This document shows, in pieces, positions 53,221-62,083 of a stretch of 64,000 nucleotides of DNA; the first letter of the stretch is position 1, and each line of letters begins with the position of its first letter. A model generated the notes under the pieces. The model had not been told where the DNA came from. It saw only the letters and a program-made list of their open reading frames with translations, and made no database searches. The stretch covers positions 124,001-188,000 of the forward strand of contig NZ_QWBW01000006.1 of NCBI RefSeq assembly GCF_004117855.1. Reading direction: 5' to 3'. Source of the DNA: Modicisalibacter coralii (GTDB lineage: Bacteria; Pseudomonadota; Gammaproteobacteria; Pseudomonadales; Halomonadaceae). The translations under genes were made by a program, and so were the position numbers.

Positions 53221-53910
53221 TCAGAACGGGGACACGTTGAGGAAGAAGCGCTGCAGCCAACCCATGGTCTGCGCCTCGTTGATGTAACCGTCGCCGACGT
53301 ATTCGATACGCGCATCGGCCACCTGTGTCGACTGCACGGTGTTGGCACCGCTGACCGTGCGCGGATTGACCACGCCGGAGAAGCGGATGAACTCGGTGCC
53401 CTGATTGATCAGGATCTGCTTCTCGCCCTGCACCTTGAGGTTGCCGTTGTAGAGCACATCGACCACAGTCACGGTGAGCGTGCCGGTAAAGCTGTTATTG
53501 GCGTTGGCACCCCCACTGCCATCGAAATCGTTCGCCCCTTCGAGGTCGAAGCCGTAATCGCCCAGCTTGGTCAGCCCCTTGGGCAACGTGGTGGGCGTCA
53601 GACTCGCGCTGCCTTGGCGACCGGCGTTGGCCGACGAACTCTTGCTGGCGCTGACCTGCTCATCGAGTTCGATGGTCAGGATGTCACCGACCATCCGCGG
53701 CCGGCGATCCTCGAACAACGGCTGATAGCCCGTGGTGGGCTGATAGATGGACCCATTGGGTTCCGGCGGCGGCGGCGGCTGGAGCGCGACCTTCTCCTGC
53801 TCGCCGGTGATCGACGGGCGCGGCAACTGCGCGCAGCCGCTCAGCAGCAGAGTCGCCACGACCAGCAACAGCCCGATATACCGAGAGCCTTTCTTCGACA
53901 CCTTGATCAC
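53221..53910 (-). CDS. flgH: Flagellar L-ring lipoprotein FlgH
   Basis: Outer-membrane ring lipoprotein. 229 residues with lipobox LLSGC at about residue 26; mature part has [63 protein letters not shown] start with GAGG upstream. Thirty bases after flgG. Confidence 0.97.
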   Translation of the reverse strand: MIKVSKKGSRYIGLLLVVATLLLSGCAQLPRPSITGEQEKVALQPPPPPEPNGSIYQPTTGYQPLFEDRRPRMVGDILTIELDEQVSASKSSSANAGRQGSASLTPTTLPKGLTKLGDYGFDLEGANDFDGSGGANANNSFTGTLTVTVVDVLYNGNLKVQGEKQILINQGTEFIRFSGVVNPRTVSGANTVQSTQVADARIEYVGDGYINEAQTMGWLQRFFLNVSPF

Positions 53911-53940
53911 CGCTCGCCTCGCTTCATTGGTCCACTCCCG

Positions 53941-54723
53941 TCAAAGCTGCGAGAGCCTTGCCAGCATCTCATCGGAGGACTTCACGGCCTTGCTGTTGAT
54001 CTCGTAGGCACGCTGGGTCTGGATCATGCTGACCATTTCCTCGACGACGTTGACGTTGGACGTCTCGACATAGTTCTGCATCAGGGTGCCGGCCCCGTTG
54101 AGCCCCGGCGTGTTCTGGTTGGCCGGGCCGGAAGCGTCGGTCTCGAGATATTGATTCTCGCCGATGCTCTGCAGCCCCGCCGGGTTGGTGAACGATGCCA
54201 GCGTCAACTGGCCGACCTGGTTGGACTGGGTCGTTCCCGGCTGGGTGACCGAAACGATACCGTCCGGACTCACCGTCACGGTGAGGGCATCGGCAGGGAC
54301 GAACACCGCCGGCTCGATGGGGTAGCCGCTGGCGGTGACCAGTTGACCGTTCTGGTTGACCTGGAAACTGCCATCGCGGGTGTAGGCGGTGGTGCCATCG
54401 GGGCGCAGTACCTGGAAGAACCCCTTCCCCTGGATCGCCAGATCGTGGGAGTTGCCGGTATTCTCGAGGTTGCCCTGGGTGTGCAGGCGTTCGGTCGCCA
54501 CGGGACGCACACCGCTACCGATCTGCATGCCGGACGGCAGGTTGTCCTGGACGTTCGCCTGGGCACCCGGCTGGCGCAGGTTCTGATAGAGCAGATCCTC
54601 GAATACCGCCCGGGAACGCTTGAAGCCATTGGTGCTGACGTTCGACAGGTTGTTGGCGATGACGTCCATCTGCGTCTGCTGGGCTTCCAGACCGGTCTTG
54701 GCGGTCCACAGCGATCGAATCAT
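53941..54723 (-). CDS. flgG: Flagellar distal rod protein FlgG
   Basis: 260 residues, family length. N-terminal [40 protein letters not shown] and C-terminal [20 protein letters not shown]. Axial rod protein secreted by the flagellar type III system. Confidence 0.97.
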   Translation of the reverse strand: MIRSLWTAKTGLEAQQTQMDVIANNLSNVSTNGFKRSRAVFEDLLYQNLRQPGAQANVQDNLPSGMQIGSGVRPVATERLHTQGNLENTGNSHDLAIQGKGFFQVLRPDGTTAYTRDGSFQVNQNGQLVTASGYPIEPAVFVPADALTVTVSPDGIVSVTQPGTTQSNQVGQLTLASFTNPAGLQSIGENQYLETDASGPANQNTPGLNGAGTLMQNYVETSNVNVVEEMVSMIQTQRAYEINSKAVKSSDEMLARLSQL

Positions 54724-54746
54724 GGTTGGTTACCTCGGGAAGATAT

Positions 54747-55481
54747 CTAGCTGACGGACAACAACTTGTTGGCGCGCTCGGCGTTCTGATCGGCGCTCTC
54801 GATCACTTTCATCTGCATGTCGTAACGCCGAGAGGTGTCGATCATCGCCACCATCGCTTCGGTGGCACTGACGTTGCTGCCCTCCAGCGCGCCGCTGACC
54901 ACGCGAACGCCGTCATCGGCCTGCAGGGCCTGGCCATTCGGGGTGCGGAAGAGACCGTCGTCGCCGCGCACCAAGGCGCCGTCACCCGGATCGACGAGCT
55001 TGAGCTGACCGACCGGCCCGCGCGTGGTCAGGTCCGCCCCCGGGGTCAACGCGCTCAGGGTCCCGTCGACGCCCACGCTGACATCGGCACCCAGCGGCAC
55101 GATGATCGGTCCGCCGTCGCCGACGACCGGGTTGCCCTGGATGTTGACCACCCCGTTGGCATCGACCTGCAGATCGCCGCGGCGGGTGTAGGCCTCGCCG
55201 TTGTCGGTCTGTACCGCCAGCCAGCCATCGCCGTCGACCGCCACGTCGAGTTCGCGCCCCGTCGTGGAGAGCGCGCCCGGCGAGAAGTCGCTACCCGGCG
55301 TCGTGGCCATGGTCACGGTGCGCGTCGGCAGACCTTCGCCCTGCACCGGTACCGCGCGCATGGCGCTGAGCTGTTCGCGGAACCCCGGCGTGGCGACGTT
55401 CGCCAGGTTGTTGTTGACCACCGCCTGCTGGTCCATGCTCTGTCGGGCCCCGCTCATGGCGGTATAGAGAATGCGATCCAT
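54747..55481 (-). CDS. flgF: Flagellar proximal rod protein FlgF
   Basis: 244 residues. Starts MDRILYTAMSGARQSMDQQA, with VVNNNLANVATPGFREQLSA; C-terminal EAMVAMIDTSRRYDMQMKVI. Rod subunit next to FlgG, 23 bases upstream of it in the operon. Confidence 0.97.
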   Translation of the reverse strand: MDRILYTAMSGARQSMDQQAVVNNNLANVATPGFREQLSAMRAVPVQGEGLPTRTVTMATTPGSDFSPGALSTTGRELDVAVDGDGWLAVQTDNGEAYTRRGDLQVDANGVVNIQGNPVVGDGGPIIVPLGADVSVGVDGTLSALTPGADLTTRGPVGQLKLVDPGDGALVRGDDGLFRTPNGQALQADDGVRVVSGALEGSNVSATEAMVAMIDTSRRYDMQMKVIESADQNAERANKLLSVS

Positions 55482-55558
55482 GGTGTTTCACTCTCGACGA
55501 GTATCAGGGAGCCGACCGCCGGGCAAAGCCCGGAAGTCGGCCCGAATCCGGCGGGTTA

Positions 55559-56860
55559 TCAGCGCAACTGGGCGATCTGATCCATGACCTCGGACTGGGT
55601 CCGGATCGAGTTGGTGTTGGCCTGATAGTTGCGTTGGGCGATGATCAGGTTGACCAACTCGGAGGTCAGGTCGACGTTGGACGACTCCAGGGTTTCGGCC
55701 TCGACGGAGCCGAACTGACCGACACCCGCCGTCCCGACGACTTCCGCACCGGAACCGGACGTTGCCGCCCACATATTGTCGCCCGAGGCTTTCAGTCCTT
55801 CCGGGTTGCGGAAGTTGGCAAGAACGATTTGCCCGGCAGCGGCCGATTTCTCGTTGGTATAATTGCGCATCACGGTGCCATCGTCAGCAATGCTGATACC
55901 GATCAGTGACCCCGACGTGTAACCATCCTGGACCAGGGTCTTTTGTGAGGAGTCATCGGCAAACTGCGTGGTGCCCTTGAGATCGAAATCATAGTTCAGG
56001 GTCGTGGTAGCCCCACCATCCACGGGCAACTGAAGCGCCTTAGTGGTATTGTTTGCCGTTCCGTCCACAGACTCCAACTGGCCGCTGGAATTGAAAACCA
56101 GCTGAAACGCGTTCTGGTCAACCGTCGGGGCAGCAGCATTATCGACATTCATCTTGCCATCGATGGCAACACGTGCCGTCCAATTATTATCCCCTGTCTT
56201 CTCGAAATACGTAGTCACGTTTCGAGCATTGCCCAGAGAATCGTAGGCCGTATAACTGTTCGAATAGTTATAGTCGAAATCGAATGTCACTCGTTCATTT
56301 GCCGCCGTAGCCGGGTCGTCTTCCTGCGTCACGATAGACGCCGACTGTTTGTCAGCAGCGTCCGCGGAGGCGCTTGCATCCAAATTGAAAGTCGCCTTCA
56401 CTTCACTGGTCGCGTTAGCGGGCATGTCATCCGCGGGAATGTTCAGCGCTACCGGCTGCCCGCCAGCGACGACCGAGGAAAAGCTGTCATTGGGATCGCT
56501 CAGACCATAACCCATGATCTTGGCGCCCTGGGCATTGACCAGATCGCCATCGGCGGTCATGGTCAACTGGCCGTTACGCGAGTAGCCCACCTGACCATCC
56601 TGCTCGAAGCGGAAGAAACCGGTACCGCTGATCGCCAGGTCCAGGTTGCGCCCGGTGGTTTCCAGGTTGCCGTTACTGAAGTCCTGGAGCACACCGGACA
56701 CCCGGGTACCCAGGCCGATCTGGCTGTTGGCGAAGACGTCGGCGAACTGCACCGACGAACTCTTGAAGCCCGAGGTCTGCGAGTTGGCGATGTTGTTGCC
56801 GACGACGTCGAGCTGCTGGGAAGCCGCGTTGACGCCGCTCAATGCCTGTGAAAAACCCAT
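55559..56860 (-). CDS. flgE: Flagellar hook protein FlgE
   Basis: Hook subunit, 433 residues. Conserved ends: GFSQALSGVNAASQQLDVVG, NNIANSQTSGFKSSSVQFAD and C-terminal SSNVDLTSELVNLIIAQRNY. The middle (roughly 55850-56450) is visibly more AT-rich than the flanks, with codons unlike neighbouring genes, and encodes an Asp/Asn/Thr-rich surface domain. That pattern suggests recombination or exchange of the exposed domain. Confidence 0.96.
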   Translation of the reverse strand: MGFSQALSGVNAASQQLDVVGNNIANSQTSGFKSSSVQFADVFANSQIGLGTRVSGVLQDFSNGNLETTGRNLDLAISGTGFFRFEQDGQVGYSRNGQLTMTADGDLVNAQGAKIMGYGLSDPNDSFSSVVAGGQPVALNIPADDMPANATSEVKATFNLDASASADAADKQSASIVTQEDDPATAANERVTFDFDYNYSNSYTAYDSLGNARNVTTYFEKTGDNNWTARVAIDGKMNVDNAAAPTVDQNAFQLVFNSSGQLESVDGTANNTTKALQLPVDGGATTTLNYDFDLKGTTQFADDSSQKTLVQDGYTSGSLIGISIADDGTVMRNYTNEKSAAAGQIVLANFRNPEGLKASGDNMWAATSGSGAEVVGTAGVGQFGSVEAETLESSNVDLTSELVNLIIAQRNYQANTNSIRTQSEVMDQIAQLR

Positions 56861-56936
56861 TTCTAGTCTCCCTGCGAGCCAAGGCGCCCGCTACGTAATT
56901 GATTCTTGGTCAATGCTTGGCTGCAACAGGCAGCCA

Positions 56937-57620
56937 TTAGAGAATCTGGCGGACGGCGTCGAGGCCGACCTGCCCCATGATCGCGCCCAGGTCGAGCCGC
57001 GGCCCTTCATCGCCGGTCAAGACACCCTGCACCGGGGCATAGTTGAGGGCCGTCGCGGGCACGGACTCACCGCCCTGAGCGGTCTCGAAACGGACATGGT
57101 AGACGCCGTTCTCGGCCGGCTGACCGTTCATGTCCCTGCCGTCCCAGGAGAAGGAGTGAACCCCCTTGTCCAGGGAGCCGACGTCATCGGCGCCATACTG
57201 GCGCACGACCTCACCGGAAGCACTGACGATGGAGATCGTCACGTCGTCGGCGGGGGCATCCAGCTCGATGCCGAACGGCGTGGTGGCGTCGTCGCCCTTG
57301 CGAACCTCGTTACCGGGGACCAGCACGCCCTTGCCGATCAACGCCGAGGCCTGCAGCGACTGGCCGGCATCGATCTGGCGGGTGATGCCCTGCAGCGTTT
57401 CGTTGAGGTCGTTGATGCCGTTGACCGTGTTGATCTGCGCCAGCTGCGAGGTCATCTCGGCGTTTTCCATCGGCTTGGTCGGATCCTGGTTCTTGAGCTG
57501 CGTCACCAGCAGCGTCATGAAGCTGTCGCCGAGATCGTCGGTGGAAGTCGCCGCGTTGCCGCGCTTCGCCGTGGTCTGATTCAGGCTGTTGAGCAGGCTG
57601 GTATCGATGCTATTGGACAT
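56937..57620 (-). CDS. flgD: Flagellar hook assembly (scaffold) protein FlgD
   Basis: Hook cap. 227 residues with the signature TLLVTQLKNQDPTKPMEN near the N terminus, NAEMTSQLAQINTVNGINDL, and the FlgD Ig/tudor-like C terminus (HSFSWDGRDMNGQPAENGVY). Thirty bases after flgC. Confidence 0.96.
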   Translation of the reverse strand: MSNSIDTSLLNSLNQTTAKRGNAATSTDDLGDSFMTLLVTQLKNQDPTKPMENAEMTSQLAQINTVNGINDLNETLQGITRQIDAGQSLQASALIGKGVLVPGNEVRKGDDATTPFGIELDAPADDVTISIVSASGEVVRQYGADDVGSLDKGVHSFSWDGRDMNGQPAENGVYHVRFETAQGGESVPATALNYAPVQGVLTGDEGPRLDLGAIMGQVGLDAVRQIL

Positions 57621-57649
57621 GGGCTCTCCTGAGGGCCAGCAAGCTGGAC

Positions 57650-58057
57650 TTAGCCTTCACCCAACGTCAGGGTCTTGATCATCAGCTGCTTGCTGGTGTT
57701 CATGACCTCGACGTTGGCCTGGTAGGAACGGGATGCGGAAATCATGTTGACCATCTCGTCGACCGGCTCGACATTGGGCATGGTCACATACCCCTGGTCG
57801 TCGGCCGCCGGGCTGTCGGGACGATATTCGCGGCGCATCGGGCTGGGGTCTTCGACCACCCCGCTGACCTGCACGCCACCGACGCCGCTGGCCACCTGCG
57901 AGCGGGTCTGGAACATCACCTGCTTGGCCCGGTAGGGCTGGCCATCGGGCCCGGCGACGCTGTCGGCGTTGGCCAGGTTGCTGGCGGTGACGTTCATGCG
58001 CTTGGCCTGTGCGCTCATCGCCGAGCTGGAAATATCGAAGATGCTGAACATGGACAT
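57650..58057 (-). CDS. flgC: Flagellar proximal rod protein FlgC
   Basis: 135 residues. [28 protein letters not shown] at the N terminus and [31 protein letters not shown] at the C terminus. Four bases after flgB. Confidence 0.97.
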   Translation of the reverse strand: MSMFSIFDISSSAMSAQAKRMNVTASNLANADSVAGPDGQPYRAKQVMFQTRSQVASGVGGVQVSGVVEDPSPMRREYRPDSPAADDQGYVTMPNVEPVDEMVNMISASRSYQANVEVMNTSKQLMIKTLTLGEG

Positions 58058-58061
58058 CGGA

Positions 58062-58478
58062 TCACTCCGGTTGCATGGCCGTTTTCAGGCCCTGGATCTT
58101 GCGATTCATCACGGTCAGCCCGGCCTCGTAGCGGACCGCGTTGTCGGCGAAGTTCGAGCGCTCACGATCCATGTCGACGGTGTTACCATCCAGGCTCGGC
58201 TGGTCGGGAACGCGATATTGCAGATCGAGCGAACCGCGTGACGGCGCCTGGGCCGGAATATGACGGCTCGAGGTGGTCGCCAGCGCCAGCCCGCCCTGCG
58301 TGCTGCGCCCCTGCTCCATGACCCGCGAGAGCTCACCGGCAAAATCGAAGTCGCGCGCCTTGTAGTTGGGCGTGTCGGCATTGGCGATATTGCTGGCCAG
58401 GACCTTCTGGCGCTCCGCGCGAAGGTTGAGCGCCTCCTGGTGAAAGCGCAGTGCCCCATCAAGCTTGTCGATCATCAT
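58062..58478 (-). CDS. flgB: Flagellar proximal rod protein FlgB
   Basis: 138 residues: [27 protein letters not shown], and C-terminal [20 protein letters not shown]. First gene of the flgBCDEFGHIJ operon; two adjacent ATGs at 58478 and 58475. Divergent from flgA across 156 bases. Confidence 0.97.
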   Translation of the reverse strand: MMIDKLDGALRFHQEALNLRAERQKVLASNIANADTPNYKARDFDFAGELSRVMEQGRSTQGGLALATTSSRHIPAQAPSRGSLDLQYRVPDQPSLDGNTVDMDRERSNFADNAVRYEAGLTVMNRKIQGLKTAMQPE

Positions 58479-58634
58479 CGGCCCCTGAATCGGCTGGGGG
58501 AAAGTTCAGGGTGGAGAATAGACGCCAGCCTGTCATGGCAAACGACGAAACAGCCCTCGGTTTGCGCATCATTTCCACGCTTGCCCCGACCCGCCGATCT
58601 CTAGAATCGGCTCCATCAGCAATGGGGGTGATGG

Positions 58635-59396
58635 ATGCGCGAAGCAGCCCGACACATGGATACCGTTTCCAGCACGACGTTCAGGCCCGGCCTGCGGCTA
58701 CGCCGGCTCTGTCTGGGGCTGTTGGGGCTGGCGGTGGCGCTGCTGCTCGGGCAGCCGGTCTACGCCAGCACTGGCACGACACCCCCGAGCCTGCTCGACC
58801 AGCGCGTGGCGGACTTCCTGACGCAACAGGCGGGCGATCTCGGCGACGTCGTCAAGGTGAAGGTCTTCGCCCCCTCGGTCCAACTGCCGACGTGTCAGGA
58901 TCCGCAACCCTTCCTTCCACGCGAGGGTCAGCGGGTGTATGGGCGTGTGGCGGTGGGTGTTCGCTGTGCCGGGCAGACTGCCCGGGTGCGCTATCTGCAG
59001 GCGCAAGTCGACGTCCAGGTTCGCTATCTGGTCACCGCGCGTGACGTGCGTCGCGGCGACCCGCTGTCGGCGGCGGATCTGCGCTGGCAGAGTGGCCTGC
59101 TCGACGAGCTGCCGCGTCATGCGCTGCGCGCCGAAGAGGCGGCCATTGGCCAGGTCGCCGTGCGCAACCTGCCCGCGGGTACGACACTGCAGGCTTACCA
59201 GTTGCATCGGCAGAACCTGGTCGAGCGTGGTCAGCGCGTCACGGTGGTGGCCCGGGGGGCGGGGTTTCAGGTCAGCCGCGAGGCCAAGGCGCTGGACAAT
59301 GGCGCCCTGGGCGACGAAGTCCGCCTGCGGACGGGACAGGGCGAGCGACTCCAGGCGCGGGTCGTCGGATCACGGAGACTGGCCATCGACTTCTAG
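58635..59396 (+). CDS. flgA: Flagellar P-ring assembly chaperone FlgA
   Basis: Periplasmic chaperone for FlgI. 253 residues with a signal peptide (LCLGLLGLAVALLLGQPVYA) and the C-terminal SAF domain (YLVTARDVRRGDPLSAADLR, VRNLPAGTTLQAYQLHRQNL, QRVTVVARGAGFQVSREAKA). ATG 58635 has GGGGGTG upstream; ATG 58656 is possible. Confidence 0.95.
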   Translation: MREAARHMDTVSSTTFRPGLRLRRLCLGLLGLAVALLLGQPVYASTGTTPPSLLDQRVADFLTQQAGDLGDVVKVKVFAPSVQLPTCQDPQPFLPREGQRVYGRVAVGVRCAGQTARVRYLQAQVDVQVRYLVTARDVRRGDPLSAADLRWQSGLLDELPRHALRAEEAAIGQVAVRNLPAGTTLQAYQLHRQNLVERGQRVTVVARGAGFQVSREAKALDNGALGDEVRLRTGQGERLQARVVGSRRLAIDF

Positions 59397-59421
59397 TATC
59401 CCGGGCCACTAGACTAGGCGC

Positions 59422-59568
59422 TGTACGAAAACTGTCTGCGCTCGGCAATACGGCGTTAAAAATCGGCTGGAGCGCCAGCCCGGTCAAAATGCGCATTTAC
59501 ACTCCGTAAACTCCGCTTTTTCGCCGATTTTTGCCTTGTCTTGCCTTAGCTCGTCGACTTTTCGTACA
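59422..59568. mobile_element. MITE-like intergenic element with terminal inverted repeats
   Basis: 147 bases bounded by TGTACGAAAA (59422-59431) and TTTTCGTACA (59559-59568), a perfect 10-base inverted repeat. Inside is a second inverted pair AAAAATCGGC / GCCGATTTTT (near 59457 and 59523). No coding frame. It sits between flgA and the flgM promoter. The structure suggests a small non-autonomous mobile or dispersed repeat; a single copy is visible here. Confidence 0.65.
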
Positions 59569-59600
59569 AACCATAGGCACAGAAACCCTCGATCGGCGCC

Positions 59601-59627
59601 TAAAGTTTTCGTGTCTCCCGCCGATCA
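59601..59627 (+). promoter_or_regulatory. Sigma-28 (FliA) promoter for flgM
   Basis: TAAA (59601-59604), 15 bases, GCCGATCA (59620-59627), 34 bases before the flgM start. Matches the known sigma-28 control of flgM, which gives a negative feedback on its own activator. Confidence 0.85.
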
Positions 59628-59661
59628 TCAGGGAAAGCCGACGTTTCAAGAGGACGCCCCC

Positions 59662-59931
59662 GTGAAGATCGATGGTAGCCAGCCCCTGCATCGCCCCACT
59701 CAGAGCGATGCCACCAAGCCCCAGCAGACAGTCACCGACACGGGCACCGAAGCGACATCGAGCCCCGCCTCGGTCGCTCACCTGAGCAGCAAGGCCCAGG
59801 ATGCCACACGCGACATCGATACCGCGCGTGTCGCCGAGATCCGTCAGGCCATCAGCGACGGCACGCTGGAGATCCGTCCGGAACGGATCGCCGACGGCCT
59901 GCTGGAAAGCGTGCAAGAGCTGCTGGGTTAA
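59662..59931 (+). CDS. flgM: Anti-sigma-28 factor FlgM
   Basis: Binds and inhibits FliA until it is exported through the finished hook. 89 residues from GTG 59662 (VKIDGSQPL), with AGAGGA seven bases upstream. Disordered N-terminal half and helical C-terminal sigma-binding half (VAEIRQAISDGTLEIRPERI, ADGLLESVQELLG). Confidence 0.94.
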   Translation: MKIDGSQPLHRPTQSDATKPQQTVTDTGTEATSSPASVAHLSSKAQDATRDIDTARVAEIRQAISDGTLEIRPERIADGLLESVQELLG

Positions 59932-59992
59932 GCGTCATTGACAGCCCGGGCGCGCGAATGCTCGCCGCCCACCCTTTCCATGGAGTCTCCGC

Positions 59993-60445
59993 ATGAGCCT
60001 GGCCCAGCATCTGGAACGTGAACATCGCCATCTCGACGCCTTCATCGCCCTGCTCGACGCCGAGCATGACGCCCTGTCGCAGGTCGACGTCGATGGCGCA
60101 CATCTCAGGCAGCAGGCGGCAGACAAACAGGCCCATATGGAACGTCTCGAGACCCTGGAGACACAACGGCGCAACGTCCTCGAGAAACTCGGCTACGGCC
60201 CGGGCCGCCAGGCCGCCGAGCAGGCCGCCATCGATGCCGGCTGCCACGAACAGTGGACGGCCTTTCTGGAGCGAGCCCTGCACGCCAAGCTGCTCAACCA
60301 GCGCAACGGGATCCTGATCGAATCGCGCATGGCCCAGAATCAACGCATCCTGTACTTCCTCAACGAAGCCGCCGGCAAGACCCTCTACGGCCCCAACGGA
60401 CAATCCCGCCGACGCGGGTTTGGCGGCGTTGCCTCGCAGGCCTGA
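59993..60445 (+). CDS. flgN: FlgK/FlgL export chaperone FlgN
   Basis: Cytosolic chaperone for the hook-filament junction proteins. 150 residues, helical: LAQHLEREHRHLDAFIALLD, QQAADKQAHMERLETLETQR, NQRNGILIESRMAQNQRILY. Position after flgM and the RNG-type C-terminal motif support the call. Confidence 0.9.
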   Translation: MSLAQHLEREHRHLDAFIALLDAEHDALSQVDVDGAHLRQQAADKQAHMERLETLETQRRNVLEKLGYGPGRQAAEQAAIDAGCHEQWTAFLERALHAKLLNQRNGILIESRMAQNQRILYFLNEAAGKTLYGPNGQSRRRGFGGVASQA

Positions 60446-60469
60446 CGACATTGCATTACGCCCCGACCG

Positions 60470-60503
60470 GATTGTAACCGACAGATAATATCGCGTTACA
60501 ATC
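60470..60503 (+). promoter_or_regulatory. Palindrome and possible sigma-70 promoter before the HDOD-GGDEF gene
   Basis: Inverted repeat GATTGTAAC (60470-60478) / GTTACAATC (60495-60503). It contains TTGTAA (60473) and TACAAT (60497) with an 18-base spacer, a plausible sigma-70 promoter. The palindrome could be an operator or a hairpin ending the flgMN transcript; no T run follows. Confidence 0.5.
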
Positions 60504-60531
60504 GGCGAACGTTCAATGCTCGGAGGTACTC

Positions 60532-60606
60532 GTGACAGCCGTCCCGCTCCGTGAAGCCCAGCGCCTCAGGCATGGCTTCGCCGATTTCATCGCTGGCGTG
60601 GAGTAA
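60532..60606 (+). CDS. Possible 24-residue leader ORF
   Basis: GTG-initiated ORF (MTAVPLREAQRLRHGFADFI then AGVE) with a near-perfect ribosome site GGAGGT four bases before the start. It ends TAA four bases before the HDOD-GGDEF ATG, whose own ribosome site is weaker, so translation could be coupled. No recognised family; it may instead be only a translated spacer. Confidence 0.45.
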   Translation: MTAVPLREAQRLRHGFADFIAGVE

Positions 60607-60610
60607 GCCC

Positions 60611-62074
60611 ATGGTCAACATGGCGCTTCGCCAGGCACTGATCGACTGTCCGTCGTTGCCGTCCATCCCCGCCGTGGTACAGGAAGTCATCGCTCAGGCA
60701 GCCAATCCCGAGACCCCGCTGCCGGCGATCGTGGCAACACTGAATCAGGACCCCGCTCTCACGGCACGCCTGATCTCGCTGGCCAACGTGGTCTACTACA
60801 GTCACCTGCAACCCGCCGAGACGCTCAGTGAAGCGATCGAGCGACTGGGCATGGACATGACCGTCGCTCTCGCCATGGGCTTCAGCCTGTCAGTCGACAG
60901 CGCGAATGCCGAACCGCGGGGGTTCGATCTGCAGCATTTCTGGCAACGCGCCCTGACCAGCAGTATCGCCGCTCAGGAACTGGCATCCGCCCTGCAACTG
61001 TCGGACCATGGCACTCTCGGCACGGCCGCGCTCCTGCAGGACATCGGCATGCTCGCCCTGCATGCCATCGATGCACAGCGTTATGCCGAGGTCGTCTCGC
61101 GCGCCAAGAGTCATGACGACCTCGCTCTCGAGGAACGGCTCGCCTACGGCGCCGACCATGCCGAGATCGGTGCCTGGCTGACGCGCCGCTGGGGGCTGTC
61201 GCCGAGTTGCAGCGACTGGATTCGCTACAGCCACGACCGACCGGTCCACGAGGAAGGGCTCGAGATCAAGGAATGCCTCATGCTCTCGGGACGCCTGGCC
61301 GACATCTGGCTGGCGCCCAACGGCCACGAGACCGTCGCCGAACTGGAGCCCTGGCTGGGCGACGAGCGCTTCCGCAGCGAATTGATCGGCAGCATCCAGC
61401 GGCGCCTGCCGCAGATGGCCTCGCTCTTCGAGATTCGCACGCCTCACGAACTCGATCCCACACAGTTGCTGATGGAAGCCAAGCAGTTGCTGGTTCAACG
61501 CAACCTTCAGCTCCAGGCCCAGGTACGTCAACGCGACGAGGAGCTGGAAAGCGCGCGAGCCCGCAACAGCCAGCTCGATCGTGCCGTCCGCTACGACCCG
61601 CTGACCGGACTCTACAACCGACAACATCTCATCAACCTGCTCGACCGGCATTTCGCCGATGCCGAACAGGAGGATCTGGGCCTGGTATTTCTCGATCTGG
61701 ATCATTTCAAGCAGATCAACGATCAGCACGGACATCCGCTGGGCGACGAGGTCCTCAAGGCGTTCGCCGGCCTGCTCAAGGGCATGAGTCGTCAGGACGC
61801 CCATGTCGGCCGGTTCGGTGGGGAAGAGTTCCTGATTCTGCTGCCGGGACGCAATCGCGACGATGCCGCGCACTTTGCCGAAGCGATCTGCCGCACCCTG
61901 CGCAACGGCCCACTGCTGGTCCACGAGGATACGCCGATCCATGTCACGGTCTCGGTGGGGGTGGCCAGCCGACTTGCGGACCAATGCGAATCACCCGACG
62001 AACTGGTGCACATCGCCGACCAGCGCATGTACTTCTCCAAGCGGTCCGGCCGCAACCGCGTCACCCTGGCGTGA
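60611..62074 (+). CDS. HDOD-GGDEF protein, probable diguanylate cyclase
   Basis: 487 residues from ATG 60611 (MVNMALRQALIDCPSLP). N-terminal HDOD domain (about 15-210: PSIPAVVQEVIAQAANPETP, LLQDIGMLALHAIDAQRYAE), a coiled coil (LQAQVRQRDEELESARARNS), and a GGDEF domain with the intact GGEEF site (VGRFGGEEFLILLPG) and DPLTGLYNRQHL. No RxxD inhibitory site is apparent five residues upstream. It probably makes cyclic di-GMP in response to a signal at HDOD; position next to flgMN suggests control of motility. Confidence 0.9.
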   Translation: MVNMALRQALIDCPSLPSIPAVVQEVIAQAANPETPLPAIVATLNQDPALTARLISLANVVYYSHLQPAETLSEAIERLGMDMTVALAMGFSLSVDSANAEPRGFDLQHFWQRALTSSIAAQELASALQLSDHGTLGTAALLQDIGMLALHAIDAQRYAEVVSRAKSHDDLALEERLAYGADHAEIGAWLTRRWGLSPSCSDWIRYSHDRPVHEEGLEIKECLMLSGRLADIWLAPNGHETVAELEPWLGDERFRSELIGSIQRRLPQMASLFEIRTPHELDPTQLLMEAKQLLVQRNLQLQAQVRQRDEELESARARNSQLDRAVRYDPLTGLYNRQHLINLLDRHFADAEQEDLGLVFLDLDHFKQINDQHGHPLGDEVLKAFAGLLKGMSRQDAHVGRFGGEEFLILLPGRNRDDAAHFAEAICRTLRNGPLLVHEDTPIHVTVSVGVASRLADQCESPDELVHIADQRMYFSKRSGRNRVTLA

Positions 62075-62083
62075 CGTCACCTC

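Noticed and set aside
58579-58605. TCCA-N15-GCCGATCT before flgA as a sigma-28 promoter
   Set aside because: The -35 has only a partial match and flgA is normally an early/middle gene; chance match likely.
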